From Frigoribacterium sp. VKM Ac-2836 (GTDB lineage Bacteria; Actinomycetota; Actinomycetes; Actinomycetales; Microbacteriaceae), in the NCBI RefSeq assembly GCF_013248995.1, contig NZ_JABRPK010000002.1, forward strand, positions 682,001-746,000: a stretch of 64,000 nt of DNA, given 5' to 3'. The position numbers and the translations under genes were made by a program. This document shows, piece after piece, positions 18,086 through 26,929 of this stretch (the first letter of the stretch is position 1; every line of letters begins with the position of its first letter). The notes under the pieces are model-generated. The model saw only the letters and a list, made by a program, of their open reading frames with translations, was not told the DNA's origin and ran no database searches.

Positions 18086-19048
18086 ATGACTGACCTGAAC
18101 CCCGACGACCCGTCGTTGACCAAGAACCAGCGGCGTGCGGCGGCCCGCCAGAAGGCGCAGCTCGCCCGCCAGAAGCAGAAGCGGCGCCAGCGCGCCGGCA
18201 AGTGGGCGCTGCAGGGCGGCCTCGCCCTCGTGGTGATCGCCATCGTCGTCGGCGTCGTCCTGGTCATCACGAACAGCATCCGTCCGGCCGGTCCCGGTCC
18301 CGCCAACATGGCCAGCGACGGCATCAAGATCGGCCAGGGGTTCGAGGCCGTGCCGACCGGGGCCCTCGGTCCCGACGACGAGCCGACGGCGGCCGCCACC
18401 ACGGCGTCGAGCGACACGGTCGACATCGTCGTCTACCTCGACTACCTCTGCCCGCTCTGCGGCGAGTTCGAGCAGGCCAACAACGACTACATCAGTGGGC
18501 TCGTCGAGTCGGGGGCGGCGACGGTCGAGTACCACCCGGTGGCCATCCTGACGAACCAGTCCCTCGGCACCAAGTACAGCAACCGGGCGGCCAACGCGGC
18601 GGCCTGCGTGGCGAACTACTCGCCGAACTCGTTCTTCGACTTCAACACCGCGATGTTCGAGCAACAACCCGAAGAGGGCACGCGCGGACTGGACGACTCG
18701 CAGCTCGCCGACATCGCGACCGGTGTCGACGGGGTGACCGGCGCGAGCGAGATCACGAAGTGCATCGAGGACGACGAGTTCGGTTCGTGGGTGACGGCGT
18801 CCACGCAGCGGGCCATCGACGGTCCCCTGCCCAACAGTGGCCTCGACGCGCTCACGGGCACCCCGACGGTGCTCGTCAACGGGCAGCAGTACGACGGCAG
18901 CCGCCCGTTCACCGTGCAAGAGTTCCGGAGCTTCGTCGTCACGGCAGCCGGCAACAGCTACACCGAGTCGGGTACGGCCAGCCCGTCGCCGACCCCGACC
19001 GAGTCAGCTCCGGCCGAGTCGGCTCCGGCCGAGACACCCGCCGGCTAG
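18086..19048 (+). CDS. DsbA-like thiol-disulfide oxidoreductase, membrane-anchored
   Basis: 320 residues. The basic cytoplasmic N-terminus (RRAAARQKAQLARQKQKRRQ) is followed by one TM helix (GGLALVVIAIVVGVVLVI). An extracytoplasmic thioredoxin-fold domain has a CPLC active site (VVYLDYLCPLCGEFE, near residue 125), the helical insert, and the cis-Pro loop GTPTVLVNGQQYDG. Family: Thioredoxin_4/DsbA, thiol oxidation or protein folding at the cell surface. A Ser/Pro/Glu-rich tail ends the protein. Its stop overlaps the convergent phosphoesterase stop by 4 nt. Confidence 0.87.
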   Translation: MTDLNPDDPSLTKNQRRAAARQKAQLARQKQKRRQRAGKWALQGGLALVVIAIVVGVVLVITNSIRPAGPGPANMASDGIKIGQGFEAVPTGALGPDDEPTAAATTASSDTVDIVVYLDYLCPLCGEFEQANNDYISGLVESGAATVEYHPVAILTNQSLGTKYSNRAANAAACVANYSPNSFFDFNTAMFEQQPEEGTRGLDDSQLADIATGVDGVTGASEITKCIEDDEFGSWVTASTQRAIDGPLPNSGLDALTGTPTVLVNGQQYDGSRPFTVQEFRSFVVTAAGNSYTESGTASPSPTPTESAPAESAPAETPAG

Positions 19049-19596
19049 GTCGTCCGGCGGGGGTGGGGCAGCACCCCCGTACGGTCACGGGCGGCCACGG
19101 GCAACTCGTGGAGCACGACGTCGCGCACCTCGCCCGCGTCGAGCGTCAGCGTGAGGTAGGTGGCGTGCGGCTGGCGCCGCCGGTCCGTGGGCGATCCCGG
19201 GTTGAGGAGTCGTAGGCCCGCAGGCGTCGTCGTGTCCCACGGGATGTGGCTGTGCCCGAAGAGCAGCAGGTCCGTCTCGGGGAAGAGGCGGTCCATGCGT
19301 CGCTCGCGCGCCTCCTTGGCCCCGGTCTCGTGGACGACCGCGAGACGTACCCCCTCGACGGTTGTGCGGGCCACCTCGGGCAGCCGGGCGCGCAGCCCGT
19401 CCCCGTCGTTGTTGCCCCAGACCCCGACGAGGAGGCGCGCGCGGGCCTCGAACTCGTCGAGCAGGGGTTCGCCGGTCCAGTCGCCCGCGTGGACGACCAG
19501 GTCGGCGCGCTCGACCGCGCCCCACACGACCCCCGGTACGGCCTTGGCCTTCTGCGGGACGTGGGTGTCGGACACGACGAGGACGGAGGTCGGCAT
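19045..19596 (-). CDS. YfcE/MJ0936-type metallophosphoesterase
   Basis: 183 residues with calcineurin-like motifs in order: VVSDTHVP (D-x-H), VVHAGDWTG (GD), VWGNNDGDGLR (GNND), VVHETG, LLFGHSHIPWDT (GHSH) and a C-terminal NPGSPTDRR. This is the length and layout of YfcE-like phosphodiesterases that bind two metal ions. Substrate unknown. ATG at 19596 with GGGAGG upstream. It is divergent from the AI-2E-type permease. Confidence 0.87.
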   Translation of the reverse strand: MPTSVLVVSDTHVPQKAKAVPGVVWGAVERADLVVHAGDWTGEPLLDEFEARARLLVGVWGNNDGDGLRARLPEVARTTVEGVRLAVVHETGAKEARERRMDRLFPETDLLLFGHSHIPWDTTTPAGLRLLNPGSPTDRRRQPHATYLTLTLDAGEVRDVVLHELPVAARDRTGVLPHPRRTT

Positions 19597-19790
19597 GCCT
19601 CCCACGGTAGGCGCGCGCCGCGCGACCGGGGCACCGATCCGGCCCGATATTCTCGTGACGGGGTTGGCTGTCCCTGTCGGGTCGATCACCCCCGACGAGC
19701 CAGCGCGGCCCGACGGCATCCGGCCGCGCTCGGCCGCGCCCCGCCAGGCCCCCCTTCGACCCCCGCACCACCAGAAACGAGGACGACACC

Positions 19791-20924
19791 GTGGGACTCT
19801 TCCGTAGCCAAGAATCCGAGGTGGCCCGCGAGGACGCCGCCGTCCGGCACTCCCTCTGGGCCGATGCTTTCGGCACACTCGCGACGCGTGCCGTGCAGAT
19901 CATCGCCGTGCTGATCGTCGCCATCGGCGTCATCTACGTGTTCCTCAGCCTGAGCCTCGTCACCCTGCCGGTGCTGCTCGCGCTGATCTTCGCGTCGGCC
20001 ATGCTGCCGGTCGTGGCGTTCCTTCGCCGCCACAAGGTGCCCTCGGTGCTCGCGACCCTGATCTGCCTCTTCGCGGTCCTGATCATCCTGGGCCTCGTCG
20101 CCTGGCTGATCGTCTGGGCCGTCGAGAACCAGGCCAGCTCGTTGGTCGACTCGGCCACCTCGGGCTTCAACAAGCTGCAGGACTGGATCACGACGCTGCC
20201 GTTCTCGATCAGCGACCAGCAGATCGAGGACGTCCGCAACGCCGCGGTCGACTTCGTCACGAGCTCGCAGTTCGGCTCGGGTGCCCTCGCCGGGGCCTCG
20301 GCCGTCGGCAGCTTCGCCACCGGACTCGTCCTGATGATCGTCGTGCTGTTCTTCTTCCTGAAGGACGGCCCGGCCATCTGGGAGTTCCTGCTGCGCCCCT
20401 TCAAGGGCGAGAACTACGCCCGAGCCCGCCGCATCGGCGACAAGACGGTCACCACGCTCGGTGGCTACGTCCGCGGCACCGCGACGGTCGCCGCCGTCGA
20501 CGCCATCGGCATCGGCGTCGGCCTCTGGATCGTCGGGGTCCCGCTCGCGCTCCCGCTCGCCGTCATCGTCTTCCTGACCGCGTTCATCCCGCTCGTGGGT
20601 GCGACCGCGGCGGGAATCCTGGCCGCCCTCGTCGCCCTCGTCGCGCTCGGCCCGGTCCAGGCGCTGATCGTCATCGGAATCGTGGTTCTCGTCAACCAGC
20701 TCGAGGGCAACTTCCTGCAGCCGGTGCTGATGGGTCGCACGTTGCAGTTGCACGGTCTCGTGATCCTCGTCGCCCTGACCGCCGGCACGATCCTCGGCGG
20801 TGTCGTCGGCGCGGTCATCGCGGTGCCGCTCATGGCCGTGGCGTGGGGCATCACCCAGGTCTGGAACGGCGACCACGAGCCGGCCGAGATGTTCCGGCAG
20901 AAGCGACCCGAAGAGGTCCGCTAG
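19791..20924 (+). CDS. AI-2E family (PerM-type) membrane transporter
   Basis: 377 residues with about eight hydrophobic helices and a central soluble stretch (residues ~100-160, SLVDSATSGFNKLQDWITTL). Family marks are VLLALIFASAMLPVVAFLRR near the N-terminus and the C-terminal VLVNQLEGNFLQPVLMGRTL followed by HGLVILVALTAGTILGGVVG. Members export AI-2 or act in ion/stress homeostasis; the true substrate here is unknown. GTG start at 19791. A perfect 18-bp hairpin follows the gene. Confidence 0.88.
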   Translation: MGLFRSQESEVAREDAAVRHSLWADAFGTLATRAVQIIAVLIVAIGVIYVFLSLSLVTLPVLLALIFASAMLPVVAFLRRHKVPSVLATLICLFAVLIILGLVAWLIVWAVENQASSLVDSATSGFNKLQDWITTLPFSISDQQIEDVRNAAVDFVTSSQFGSGALAGASAVGSFATGLVLMIVVLFFFLKDGPAIWEFLLRPFKGENYARARRIGDKTVTTLGGYVRGTATVAAVDAIGIGVGLWIVGVPLALPLAVIVFLTAFIPLVGATAAGILAALVALVALGPVQALIVIGIVVLVNQLEGNFLQPVLMGRTLQLHGLVILVALTAGTILGGVVGAVIAVPLMAVAWGITQVWNGDHEPAEMFRQKRPEEVR

Positions 20925-20950
20925 CGCCCACGGGCGAGACGAAGGGCCTT

Positions 20951-20991
20951 CAGGAGGCGCGGTGCGAGGACCTCTCGCACCGCGCCTCCTG
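20951..20991 (+). terminator. Terminator with 18-bp perfect stem (motif pair)
   Basis: Arms 20951-20968 and 20974-20991, loop GACCT. The outer 11 bp of each arm are AGGAGGCGCGG and its complement. It lies 27 nt past the stop of the AI-2E-type gene. Confidence 0.82.
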
Positions 20992-21049
20992 CATGTCCGC
21001 GGCCCGAGAGCGCGGAGCCGAAAAAACATGCAGTACGTGCAGAGAAATG

Positions 21050-21092
21050 GTTGCTTTTCGTCAACGAAAGCGTATGGTTGACGTTCGGCAAC
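21050..21092. promoter_or_regulatory. Two GTTG-N8-CAAC operators over the MFS promoter
   Basis: Identical half-sites occur twice: GTTG 21050-21053 with CAAC 21062-21065, and GTTG 21077-21080 with CAAC 21089-21092, centre to centre 27 bp. A likely promoter lies inside: -35 TTGCTT (21051-21056), 16 bp, -10 TATGGT (21073-21078). One site overlaps the -35 and the other abuts the -10. The MarR protein encoded at the end of the operon is the obvious candidate repressor. Confidence 0.65.
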
Positions 21093-21150
21093 CAACGGAC
21101 ACGGCCAACGGCGTTCGGTCCCTCACCATCTCGAACCACCGGAGCGCACC

Positions 21151-23115
21151 TTGTCGCAGACCACGACCGCCGCGGGCACGAAGCCTGCGGCACCCCACGA
21201 ACCGGGCGAGGCGCCCGGCATGAGCCACCGCGAAGTCCTCACGGCCCTGTCGGGTCTGCTGATGGGCATGCTCGTGGCGATCCTCTCGTCGACCGTCGTG
21301 TCGACCTCGCTGCCGCGCATCGTGAGCGACCTCAACGGCAGCCAGACCTCGTACACCTGGGTCATCACCGCGACCCTGCTGGCCACGACGGTCAGCACCC
21401 CGCTCTGGGGCAAGTTCAGCGACCTGACGAACCGCAAGGTGCTGCTGCAGGTGGCGCTCGTGCTGTTCGTGCTCGCCTCGGTCGCCGCCGGTTTCTCGCA
21501 GAACACCGCCACGCTGATCACCTTCCGCGTCTTCCAGGGCCTCGGTGCCGGTGGCCTCACCGCCCTCGTGCAGGTCGTCATGAGCGACATCATCAGCCCG
21601 CGTGAGCGCGGCCGGTACATGGGCTACCTCGGCGCTGTGATGAGCGTCGGCACCATCGGCGGCCCGCTGCTCGGCGGCGTCCTCACCGACTCGATCGGCT
21701 GGCGCTGGAACTTCTTCGTCGGCGTGCCCGTCGGCGTCGCGGCGCTCATCGTCATCCAGCGCACGCTGCACCTGCCCCCCAAGCCCAAGAAGGCCGTCGT
21801 CGTCGACTACTGGGGCGCCGGGCTGATCGCCGGTGGCGTCTCGCTGCTGCTCGTCTGGGTGTCGCTCGGCGGAAAGCAGTTCGAGTGGGCCTCGACCACC
21901 AGCTGGCTGATGGGCGTCGGCGCGGCCGTGCTGCTCGCGCTGGCCGTCGTCGTGGAGTTCCGCTCGAAGGAGCCGATCATCCCCCTCACGTTGTTCAAGA
22001 ACCGCACCTTCACCTTCGCGGTGATCGCCTCGCTCAGCGTCGGCGTCGCGATGTTCGGCACCAGCGTGTTCCTCGGTCAGTACATGCAGCTGGCCCGCGG
22101 CCAGTCGCCGACCATGGCGGGCATCCTGACCCTGCCGATGGTGCTCGGGCTGCTCATCTCGTCGATGGTGGCCGGCGCGCTCATCTCGAAGTACGGCAAG
22201 TGGAAGCCCTACATGATCGTCGGGTCGATCCTGCTCGCCGCGGGGCTCTTCCTCATGTCGACCATCGAGTACGACACGAACTTCGCCATCGTCTCGGTCT
22301 TCATGGCCATGATGGGTCTCGGCATCGGCATGGTGATGCAGAACCTCGTACTCGTCGTGCAGAACTCGGTCGACGTCAGCGTCGTGGGTGCGGCCTCGTC
22401 GAGCGTCGCGTTCTTCCGCAGCCTCGGCGGCACCATCGGCGTCTCGGTCATGGGCGCCGTGCTCGGCACCAAGGTCTCCGGCTACATCACCGACGGCCTG
22501 ACCGACGCGGGTGTCGACCCCAGCGCTCTCGGCAGCGGCGGCTCGACGAGCATCCCCGACCTCAGCACCGTGCCCGGCCCGATCCGGACCATCATCGAGT
22601 CGGCCTACGGGCAGGGCGTCGCCGACGTGTTCCTCATCGCGGCCCCGCTCGCGCTGATCACCATCGTGTTCGTCTGCCTGCTGCCGAACGTCGAGCTCGG
22701 CACCAAGACCGGCATCCAGCGGGCAGCGGCGACGACGGACGGTCCTGCGGCCGGTTCGGCGGCGGCGACGACCTCCGAGGACAGCGAAGGAGGCGCGGCT
22801 CCCGTCGACGCGAACGCCTCGTCCCCGGCCGCCAAGGGAGCCGCCGCGACCGCCGGCCTGGCACCTGCGGTGTCCAGCGCTCCGGCGACGCGGTCCACGC
22901 CGGCCCCGGTCTCGCCCATCGACGAGGGTGGGGACGTCGCCGACCTGCAGCACCGTCACCACAGCCACACGACGACTCCCACCGGTACCATCGACACGAT
23001 CATCGCGACGGGCGCCGCCGAGGTGGCGGGTCACCCGGTGCCCGCCGACGAACTGGCCGAGAGCCCGGTGTTCTCGTCCCTGGTCGAGGAGAAAGATGTC
23101 GCAGCCGACCGTTGA
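21151..23115 (+). CDS. MFS multidrug exporter, DHA2 (14-TM) family
   Basis: 654 residues. The core has about 14 hydrophobic helices. Motif A-like GKFSDLTNRKVLLQ is in loop 2-3, motif C-like GAVMSVGTIGGPLLGGVLTD is in helix 5, and RVFQGLGAGGLTALVQ is in helix 4. This is the EmrB/QacA drug:H+ antiporter layout. The cytoplasmic tail (residues ~530-654) is unusually long and Ala/Ser/Thr-rich with a HRHHSHTT patch. The TTG start at 21151 has GGAGCG upstream; no ATG or GTG fits before the first helix except 21220 (ATGAGCCAC). The marR gene overlaps its 3' end by 20 nt. Confidence 0.88.
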   Translation: MSQTTTAAGTKPAAPHEPGEAPGMSHREVLTALSGLLMGMLVAILSSTVVSTSLPRIVSDLNGSQTSYTWVITATLLATTVSTPLWGKFSDLTNRKVLLQVALVLFVLASVAAGFSQNTATLITFRVFQGLGAGGLTALVQVVMSDIISPRERGRYMGYLGAVMSVGTIGGPLLGGVLTDSIGWRWNFFVGVPVGVAALIVIQRTLHLPPKPKKAVVVDYWGAGLIAGGVSLLLVWVSLGGKQFEWASTTSWLMGVGAAVLLALAVVVEFRSKEPIIPLTLFKNRTFTFAVIASLSVGVAMFGTSVFLGQYMQLARGQSPTMAGILTLPMVLGLLISSMVAGALISKYGKWKPYMIVGSILLAAGLFLMSTIEYDTNFAIVSVFMAMMGLGIGMVMQNLVLVVQNSVDVSVVGAASSSVAFFRSLGGTIGVSVMGAVLGTKVSGYITDGLTDAGVDPSALGSGGSTSIPDLSTVPGPIRTIIESAYGQGVADVFLIAAPLALITIVFVCLLPNVELGTKTGIQRAAATTDGPAAGSAAATTSEDSEGGAAPVDANASSPAAKGAAATAGLAPAVSSAPATRSTPAPVSPIDEGGDVADLQHRHHSHTTTPTGTIDTIIATGAAEVAGHPVPADELAESPVFSSLVEEKDVAADR

Positions 23116-23644
23116 CGGCCAGCCCGAGGGTGCGGTGCTCGACGTGCCGCGCCCCGCGGGGGGCGACGCTTCCGACCAGGCCGCACCGCGCCTCCCGGGC
23201 GCCGACGACGACGGTCGCGAGGGGCTGATGGCCGGGGTCGTCGACGAGATCGGCTCGATGATGGTCGAGGCGAAACGGACGATCGCCGCGGCGGCGTCGC
23301 GCTTCGACCCGGACGTCCCCCCGACGGCGTTCTACGTGCTGCGGTACGTGATGAAGCACCAGCCGTGCAGCGCCGGCGACATCGTGAAGGCGATGGCGAT
23401 GGACAAGAGCGCGGTCAGCCGGCAGGTCACCCTGCTGCGCGAGGCCGGTTTCGTCGACATGGTGCCCGATGCCGCCGACGGACGCGTCATGACGCTCCAC
23501 AGCACCGAACGTGCCGAGAGCCGCATGCTCGAGGTCCGGCACGAGAACCGCGCCGTGTTCCGGACGCACGTCGAGGGCTGGACCGACGACGAGCTCGCCG
23601 AGTTCGCGGGCTGGCTGCGCCGGTTCAACACCCCCACCGGGTAG
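23096..23644 (+). CDS. MarR-family repressor of the adjacent exporter
   Basis: 182 residues. The winged helix spans residues ~65-140: PPTAFYVLRYVMKHQPCSAGDIVKAMAMDKSAVSR contains the recognition helix and RQVTLLREAGFVDMVPDAADGRVMTLHSTE the wing. MarR proteins are dimeric repressors released by phenolics or drugs. The ATG at 23096 has GAGGAGA 6 nt upstream and lies within the exporter gene, so both are on one mRNA and the repressor would be autoregulated through the 21050-21092 operators (inference). Confidence 0.87.
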   Translation: MSQPTVDGQPEGAVLDVPRPAGGDASDQAAPRLPGADDDGREGLMAGVVDEIGSMMVEAKRTIAAAASRFDPDVPPTAFYVLRYVMKHQPCSAGDIVKAMAMDKSAVSRQVTLLREAGFVDMVPDAADGRVMTLHSTERAESRMLEVRHENRAVFRTHVEGWTDDELAEFAGWLRRFNTPTG

Positions 23645-23692
23645 ACCCGGAGCCCTCTTGCGTCCGGCTCGTCCGGTCCACCGCGAACGGAC

Positions 23693-23725
23693 GAAGGCCC
23701 CCACCCGGGACGGGAGGGGGCCTTC
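23693..23725. terminator. Bidirectional terminator, marR / alcohol dehydrogenase
   Basis: 10-bp stem GAAGGCCCCC with its complement (23693-23702 and 23716-23725) between convergent genes. Confidence 0.72.
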
Positions 23726-23743
23726 GCGCGTTCGGGGCAGGTG

Positions 23744-24787
23744 CTAGATCGTCGCGGTGTCGATCACGAAGCGGTAGCGGACCTTGCTGGCGACGACGCG
23801 CTCGTAGGCCTCGTCGACCTCGTCGGCGCCGATCGTCTCGATCTCGGCACCGATGTGGTGCTCGGCGCAGAAGTCCAGCATCTCTTGCGTCTCGGGGATA
23901 CCGCCGATGTTCGAGCCGGCCAGGCTGCGACGGCCGCCGATCAGCGACCCGGCGCTGAACGACTGCGGGTTCTCGGGCAGGCCGACGAACACCATGGTGC
24001 CGTTGAGGCGCAGCGTGCGGGCGTACGCGTCGATGTCCATGTCGGCCGAGATCGTGTTGATGATCAGGTCGAACGAGTTCTTGAGCTTTCCGAAGGTCTC
24101 GGGGTCGCTCGAGGCGTAGTAGTGGTCGGCACCGAGCTTCAGGCCGTCCTCTTGCTTGGAGAGGGTCTGGCTGATGACCGTGACCTCGGCACCCAGGGCG
24201 TGGGCGATCTTGACGGCCATGTGGCCGAGCCCACCCATGCCGACGACGGCGACCTTCTTGCCGGGACCGGCGCCCCAGTGCTTCAGGGGCGAGTAGGTGG
24301 TGATGCCGGCGCAGAGCAGCGGGGCGGCCTCGTCGAGCGCGATGCCCTCGGGGATCGACAGCACGTAATTCTCGTCGGCGACGATCTGCTTGGCGTAGCC
24401 GCCGTAGGTGGGCTCACCCGAGTACTGGCGGCCGTTGTAGGTCGCGACGTTTCCCTTGACGCAGAACTGCTGCTCGCCCGCGAGGCAGTTCTCGCACTCG
24501 CGGCAGCTGTCGACGAAGCAGCCGATGCCGACGCGGTCGCCGACCTTGTGCTTGGTGACGTCGGAGCCGACCTCGGTGACGATGCCGGCGATCTCGTGGC
24601 CGGGAACCATCGGGAAGATGGCCTTGCCCCACTCTTCGCGGGCCTGGTGGATGTCGCTGTGGCAGATGCCGGCGAACGCGATGTCGATCTGGACGTCGTT
24701 CAGACCGACGTCACGCAGCTCGACGGTGGAGTGCTCGAAGGGAGCGCCGGCGGACGGCGTGAGCAGGACGGGGACGGTGGTGGGCAT
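23744..24787 (-). CDS. Zinc-dependent NAD(P) alcohol/aldehyde dehydrogenase (YahK/CAD type)
   Basis: 347 residues, medium-chain dehydrogenase. Catalytic-zinc ligands are in FAGICHSDIHQ and VPGHEIAGIV, the structural zinc cysteines in GCFVDSCRECENCLAGEQQFC, and the cofactor loop is VVGMGGLGHMAVKIA. The pattern ATYNGRQYSGEPTYGGYAKQIV is typical of the cinnamyl-alcohol-dehydrogenase-like branch that reduces aldehydes with NADPH. ATG at 24787, preceded on the minus strand by AGAGAGG. Substrate unknown. Confidence 0.88.
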   Translation of the reverse strand: MPTTVPVLLTPSAGAPFEHSTVELRDVGLNDVQIDIAFAGICHSDIHQAREEWGKAIFPMVPGHEIAGIVTEVGSDVTKHKVGDRVGIGCFVDSCRECENCLAGEQQFCVKGNVATYNGRQYSGEPTYGGYAKQIVADENYVLSIPEGIALDEAAPLLCAGITTYSPLKHWGAGPGKKVAVVGMGGLGHMAVKIAHALGAEVTVISQTLSKQEDGLKLGADHYYASSDPETFGKLKNSFDLIINTISADMDIDAYARTLRLNGTMVFVGLPENPQSFSAGSLIGGRRSLAGSNIGGIPETQEMLDFCAEHHIGAEIETIGADEVDEAYERVVASKVRYRFVIDTATI

Positions 24788-24932
24788 GAGATGACCTCTC
24801 TGCGGATGGTGGTGCGCGCCTCGAGGGCGCGCCGAATACCGACGACGTTGTGGGATGCAACCCAGCCTAGGCCGGGTCGCTGGCATCCGTTCCCAGCGAA
24901 GCGGCAGGCGCCCGAGGGGCGGCGTCGACCGC

Positions 24933-24943
24933 AGGAGGCGCGG
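24933..24943 (-). repeat. CCGCGCCTCCT motif 1 nt past the ROK stop
   Basis: Minus-strand copy beginning within 2 nt of the ROK kinase stop codon. Confidence 0.6.
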
Positions 24944-24944
24944 C

Positions 24945-25886
24945 TCAGCCGAGCAGCTCGGCGCGCCAGACGAGGGCGGCGGCACCGACCAGGGGGCTCT
25001 CGTCGCTCAAGCCGGAGCGGACGACGCGGACGCGCCGGGCGTAGTCGTTGACCGGTGCCTCGGCGACCGTCGCCCGGACCAGGTCGAGGTAGTCGTCGCT
25101 GACGCGCGAGAACCCGCCGCCGATCGCGACGACGTCGAGGTCGAGGAGGGTGGTGACCGACGAGACGGCCTCGCCGACGGCGTTGGCCGAGCGGCGGACG
25201 GCCGCGACGGCGATCTCGTCGCCCGCGACGTAGCCGGCGGCGAGGTCTTCACCGCGCTCGCCCGGCCAGCCCTGGGCGCGCGCCCAGGCGACGACGTTCG
25301 GGCCCGAGGCGATGACCTCGAGGGTGGCGGCCCAGGCGCTCTCGCCCGCGGGGCGGTCGGCGATCTGGATCTGGCCGATGTGGCCGGCGTTGCCGGTGCC
25401 GCCCGAGAGCAGCCGGCCGTTGACGATCAGGCCACCGCCGACGCCGGTCGAGACGGTGATCGCCAGGGCGTTCTCGGCGCCCCGGGTCGCACCCACCCAG
25501 TGCTCGGCGAGGGCGAGGCTGACGCCGTCGAGCCGCAGGGTGACGGGAGCGGCGTCGGGCAGGGTCGAGGCCGCGAGGGCCGCGACCTGCTCGCGCAGCG
25601 GATAGCCGCGCCAGGCCTGCAGGTTGATCGGCGACACCGTGCCGTGCACGAGGTCGACCGGCCCGGCGCTGCCGATGCCCGCCCCGACGAGTGCGTCACC
25701 GTCCGGCAGGGCGTCGAGGGCGTGCGCGACCACCGCGCGGACCGCCTCGGCGAGTTCGTCGGACGTCGACCCGGCGCCGGTCGGGCGTCGGTCGCGACTG
25801 CCCTCGAGCAATGATCCGTCGGAGGCGACCAGCGCCGCCTCGACCTTCGTTCCGCCCACGTCGACGGCCAATGCGTAATCGGTCAC
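24945..25886 (-). CDS. ROK-family sugar kinase/glucokinase, zinc motif missing
   Basis: 313 residues. ATP/phosphate loop ALAVDVGGTKVEAAL at the N-terminus, GAGIGSAGPVD, a catalytic-Asp region RLDGVSLALAEHWVGATRG, and LAITVSTGVGGGLIVNG. This is the ROK kinase fold. The usual ExGH plus CxCGxxGC zinc site is replaced by GNAGHIGQIQIADRPAGESA with no cysteines, so it is a divergent, probably zinc-free member. The substrate could be glucose or another hexose. GTG start at 25886 with a -10 TACGCT 7 nt before it. Divergent from a PfkB kinase gene, suggesting a sugar-use pair. Confidence 0.82.
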   Translation of the reverse strand: MTDYALAVDVGGTKVEAALVASDGSLLEGSRDRRPTGAGSTSDELAEAVRAVVAHALDALPDGDALVGAGIGSAGPVDLVHGTVSPINLQAWRGYPLREQVAALAASTLPDAAPVTLRLDGVSLALAEHWVGATRGAENALAITVSTGVGGGLIVNGRLLSGGTGNAGHIGQIQIADRPAGESAWAATLEVIASGPNVVAWARAQGWPGERGEDLAAGYVAGDEIAVAAVRRSANAVGEAVSSVTTLLDLDVVAIGGGFSRVSDDYLDLVRATVAEAPVNDYARRVRVVRSGLSDESPLVGAAALVWRAELLG

Positions 25887-25893
25887 GTCGGCC

Positions 25894-25899
25894 AGCGTA
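25894..25899 (-). promoter_or_regulatory. -10 box TACGCT of a leaderless ROK promoter
   Basis: On the minus strand TACGCT ends 7 nt before the GTG start of the ROK kinase. Confidence 0.5.
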
Positions 25900-25931
25900 G
25901 CGGGGGAGCGCGACCCGACCGTGTGCCGGAA

Positions 25932-25937
25932 TAGGGT
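25932..25937 (+). promoter_or_regulatory. -10 box TAGGGT for the PfkB kinase gene
   Basis: TAGGGT lies 30 nt before the ATG at 25968. This transcript would have a short leader with GAAAGG as ribosome site, in contrast to the leaderless neighbour. Confidence 0.4.
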
Positions 25938-25967
25938 GGCTGCGGCACGCTGACGAAAGGCACCCCC

Positions 25968-26876
25968 ATGGACACCACCGACGGTAGGGTCGCCGTTCTC
26001 GGCGACGCCCTCATCGACGAGATCCGCACGGACGAGGGCTCGACCGACCACGTCGGCGGGGCCGGCCTCAACGTCGCCGTCGGGCTCAGTCGCCTCGGCG
26101 TGCCCACCACCCTGCTCGCGTCGATCGGTGACGACGCCGACGGGGAGTCGATCCGGGCCTTCCTCACCGAGCACGACGTCGAGCTCGTCGCGACGATCAA
26201 CCCGCTCGGCACGGGTCGCGCGGTCTCGCTGCGGGTCGCCGGCGAGCCGACCTACGTCTTCACCGACGCCGCCGTCGCCCGCGGTCTCGACTTCTCGCCC
26301 GAGCAGCTCGCGGTGCTCGAGTCCGCGCCCCTGGTCGCCGTCAGCTCGTACCCGTTCGACGACGCCGCCCTCACCGACCGCCTGCTGCGGGTCATCGGCA
26401 GCGACCCCGTGCGACTCGTCGTCGACCCGAATCCCCGGCCCGGGTTCCTGCCCGGCGGGGCCGCGCAGATCGCCGACTTCGCGGCCGGCTTCGAGCGGGC
26501 GGCGGCCTCGACCCTGCTCGTCAAGGTCGGCGACGACGACGCCGAACTCGTCGCCGGACGATCGCTCGCCGACTGGCAGGAGGCGCTGCTCGCGGCGGGC
26601 ACCGGGGGAGTCCTCGCCACGCGCGGCTCGGCCGGGGCGAGCCTGGTGCTGGCGACGTCGGACGTGGCACTGCAGCGCGGCATCTCGTCGGCCGAGGGCG
26701 AGGTCGTCGACACGATGGGCGCCGGCGACGCGACCTTCGCGTCGATCGTCGCCTCGCTGCTCTCCGAGCGGCGCGAGCCCGGCCCGGTCGACTGGTCGGC
26801 GGCACTCGACCGGGCGATGGACGTCGCGGCGGCGACGGTCAGGGCTCCGGGGGCGCTGCTGCGGCTGCCCCGCTGA
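25968..26876 (+). CDS. PfkB-family sugar kinase (fructokinase-like)
   Basis: 302 residues. Ribokinase fold: N-terminal AVLGDALIDEIRTDEGSTDHVGGAGLNVAVGLSRLG (first PfkB signature GGAGLNVA), VVDPNPRPGF, and the C-terminal second signature with anion hole and catalytic Asp, DTMGAGDATFASIVA. Phosphorylates a sugar, most likely fructose by resemblance; the substrate is not proven. ATG start with GAAAGG upstream. Divergent from the ROK kinase. Confidence 0.87.
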   Translation: MDTTDGRVAVLGDALIDEIRTDEGSTDHVGGAGLNVAVGLSRLGVPTTLLASIGDDADGESIRAFLTEHDVELVATINPLGTGRAVSLRVAGEPTYVFTDAAVARGLDFSPEQLAVLESAPLVAVSSYPFDDAALTDRLLRVIGSDPVRLVVDPNPRPGFLPGGAAQIADFAAGFERAAASTLLVKVGDDDAELVAGRSLADWQEALLAAGTGGVLATRGSAGASLVLATSDVALQRGISSAEGEVVDTMGAGDATFASIVASLLSERREPGPVDWSAALDRAMDVAAATVRAPGALLRLPR

Positions 26877-26896
26877 CGCCGGCGGGGTTCACCGGC

Positions 26897-26907
26897 CCGC
26901 GCCTCCT
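26897..26907 (+). repeat. CCGCGCCTCCT motif after pfkB-type gene
   Basis: Coding-strand copy 21 nt after the stop of the PfkB kinase gene. Confidence 0.55.
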
Positions 26908-26929
26908 GCGTCCTGCCCTGCCGAGAACG

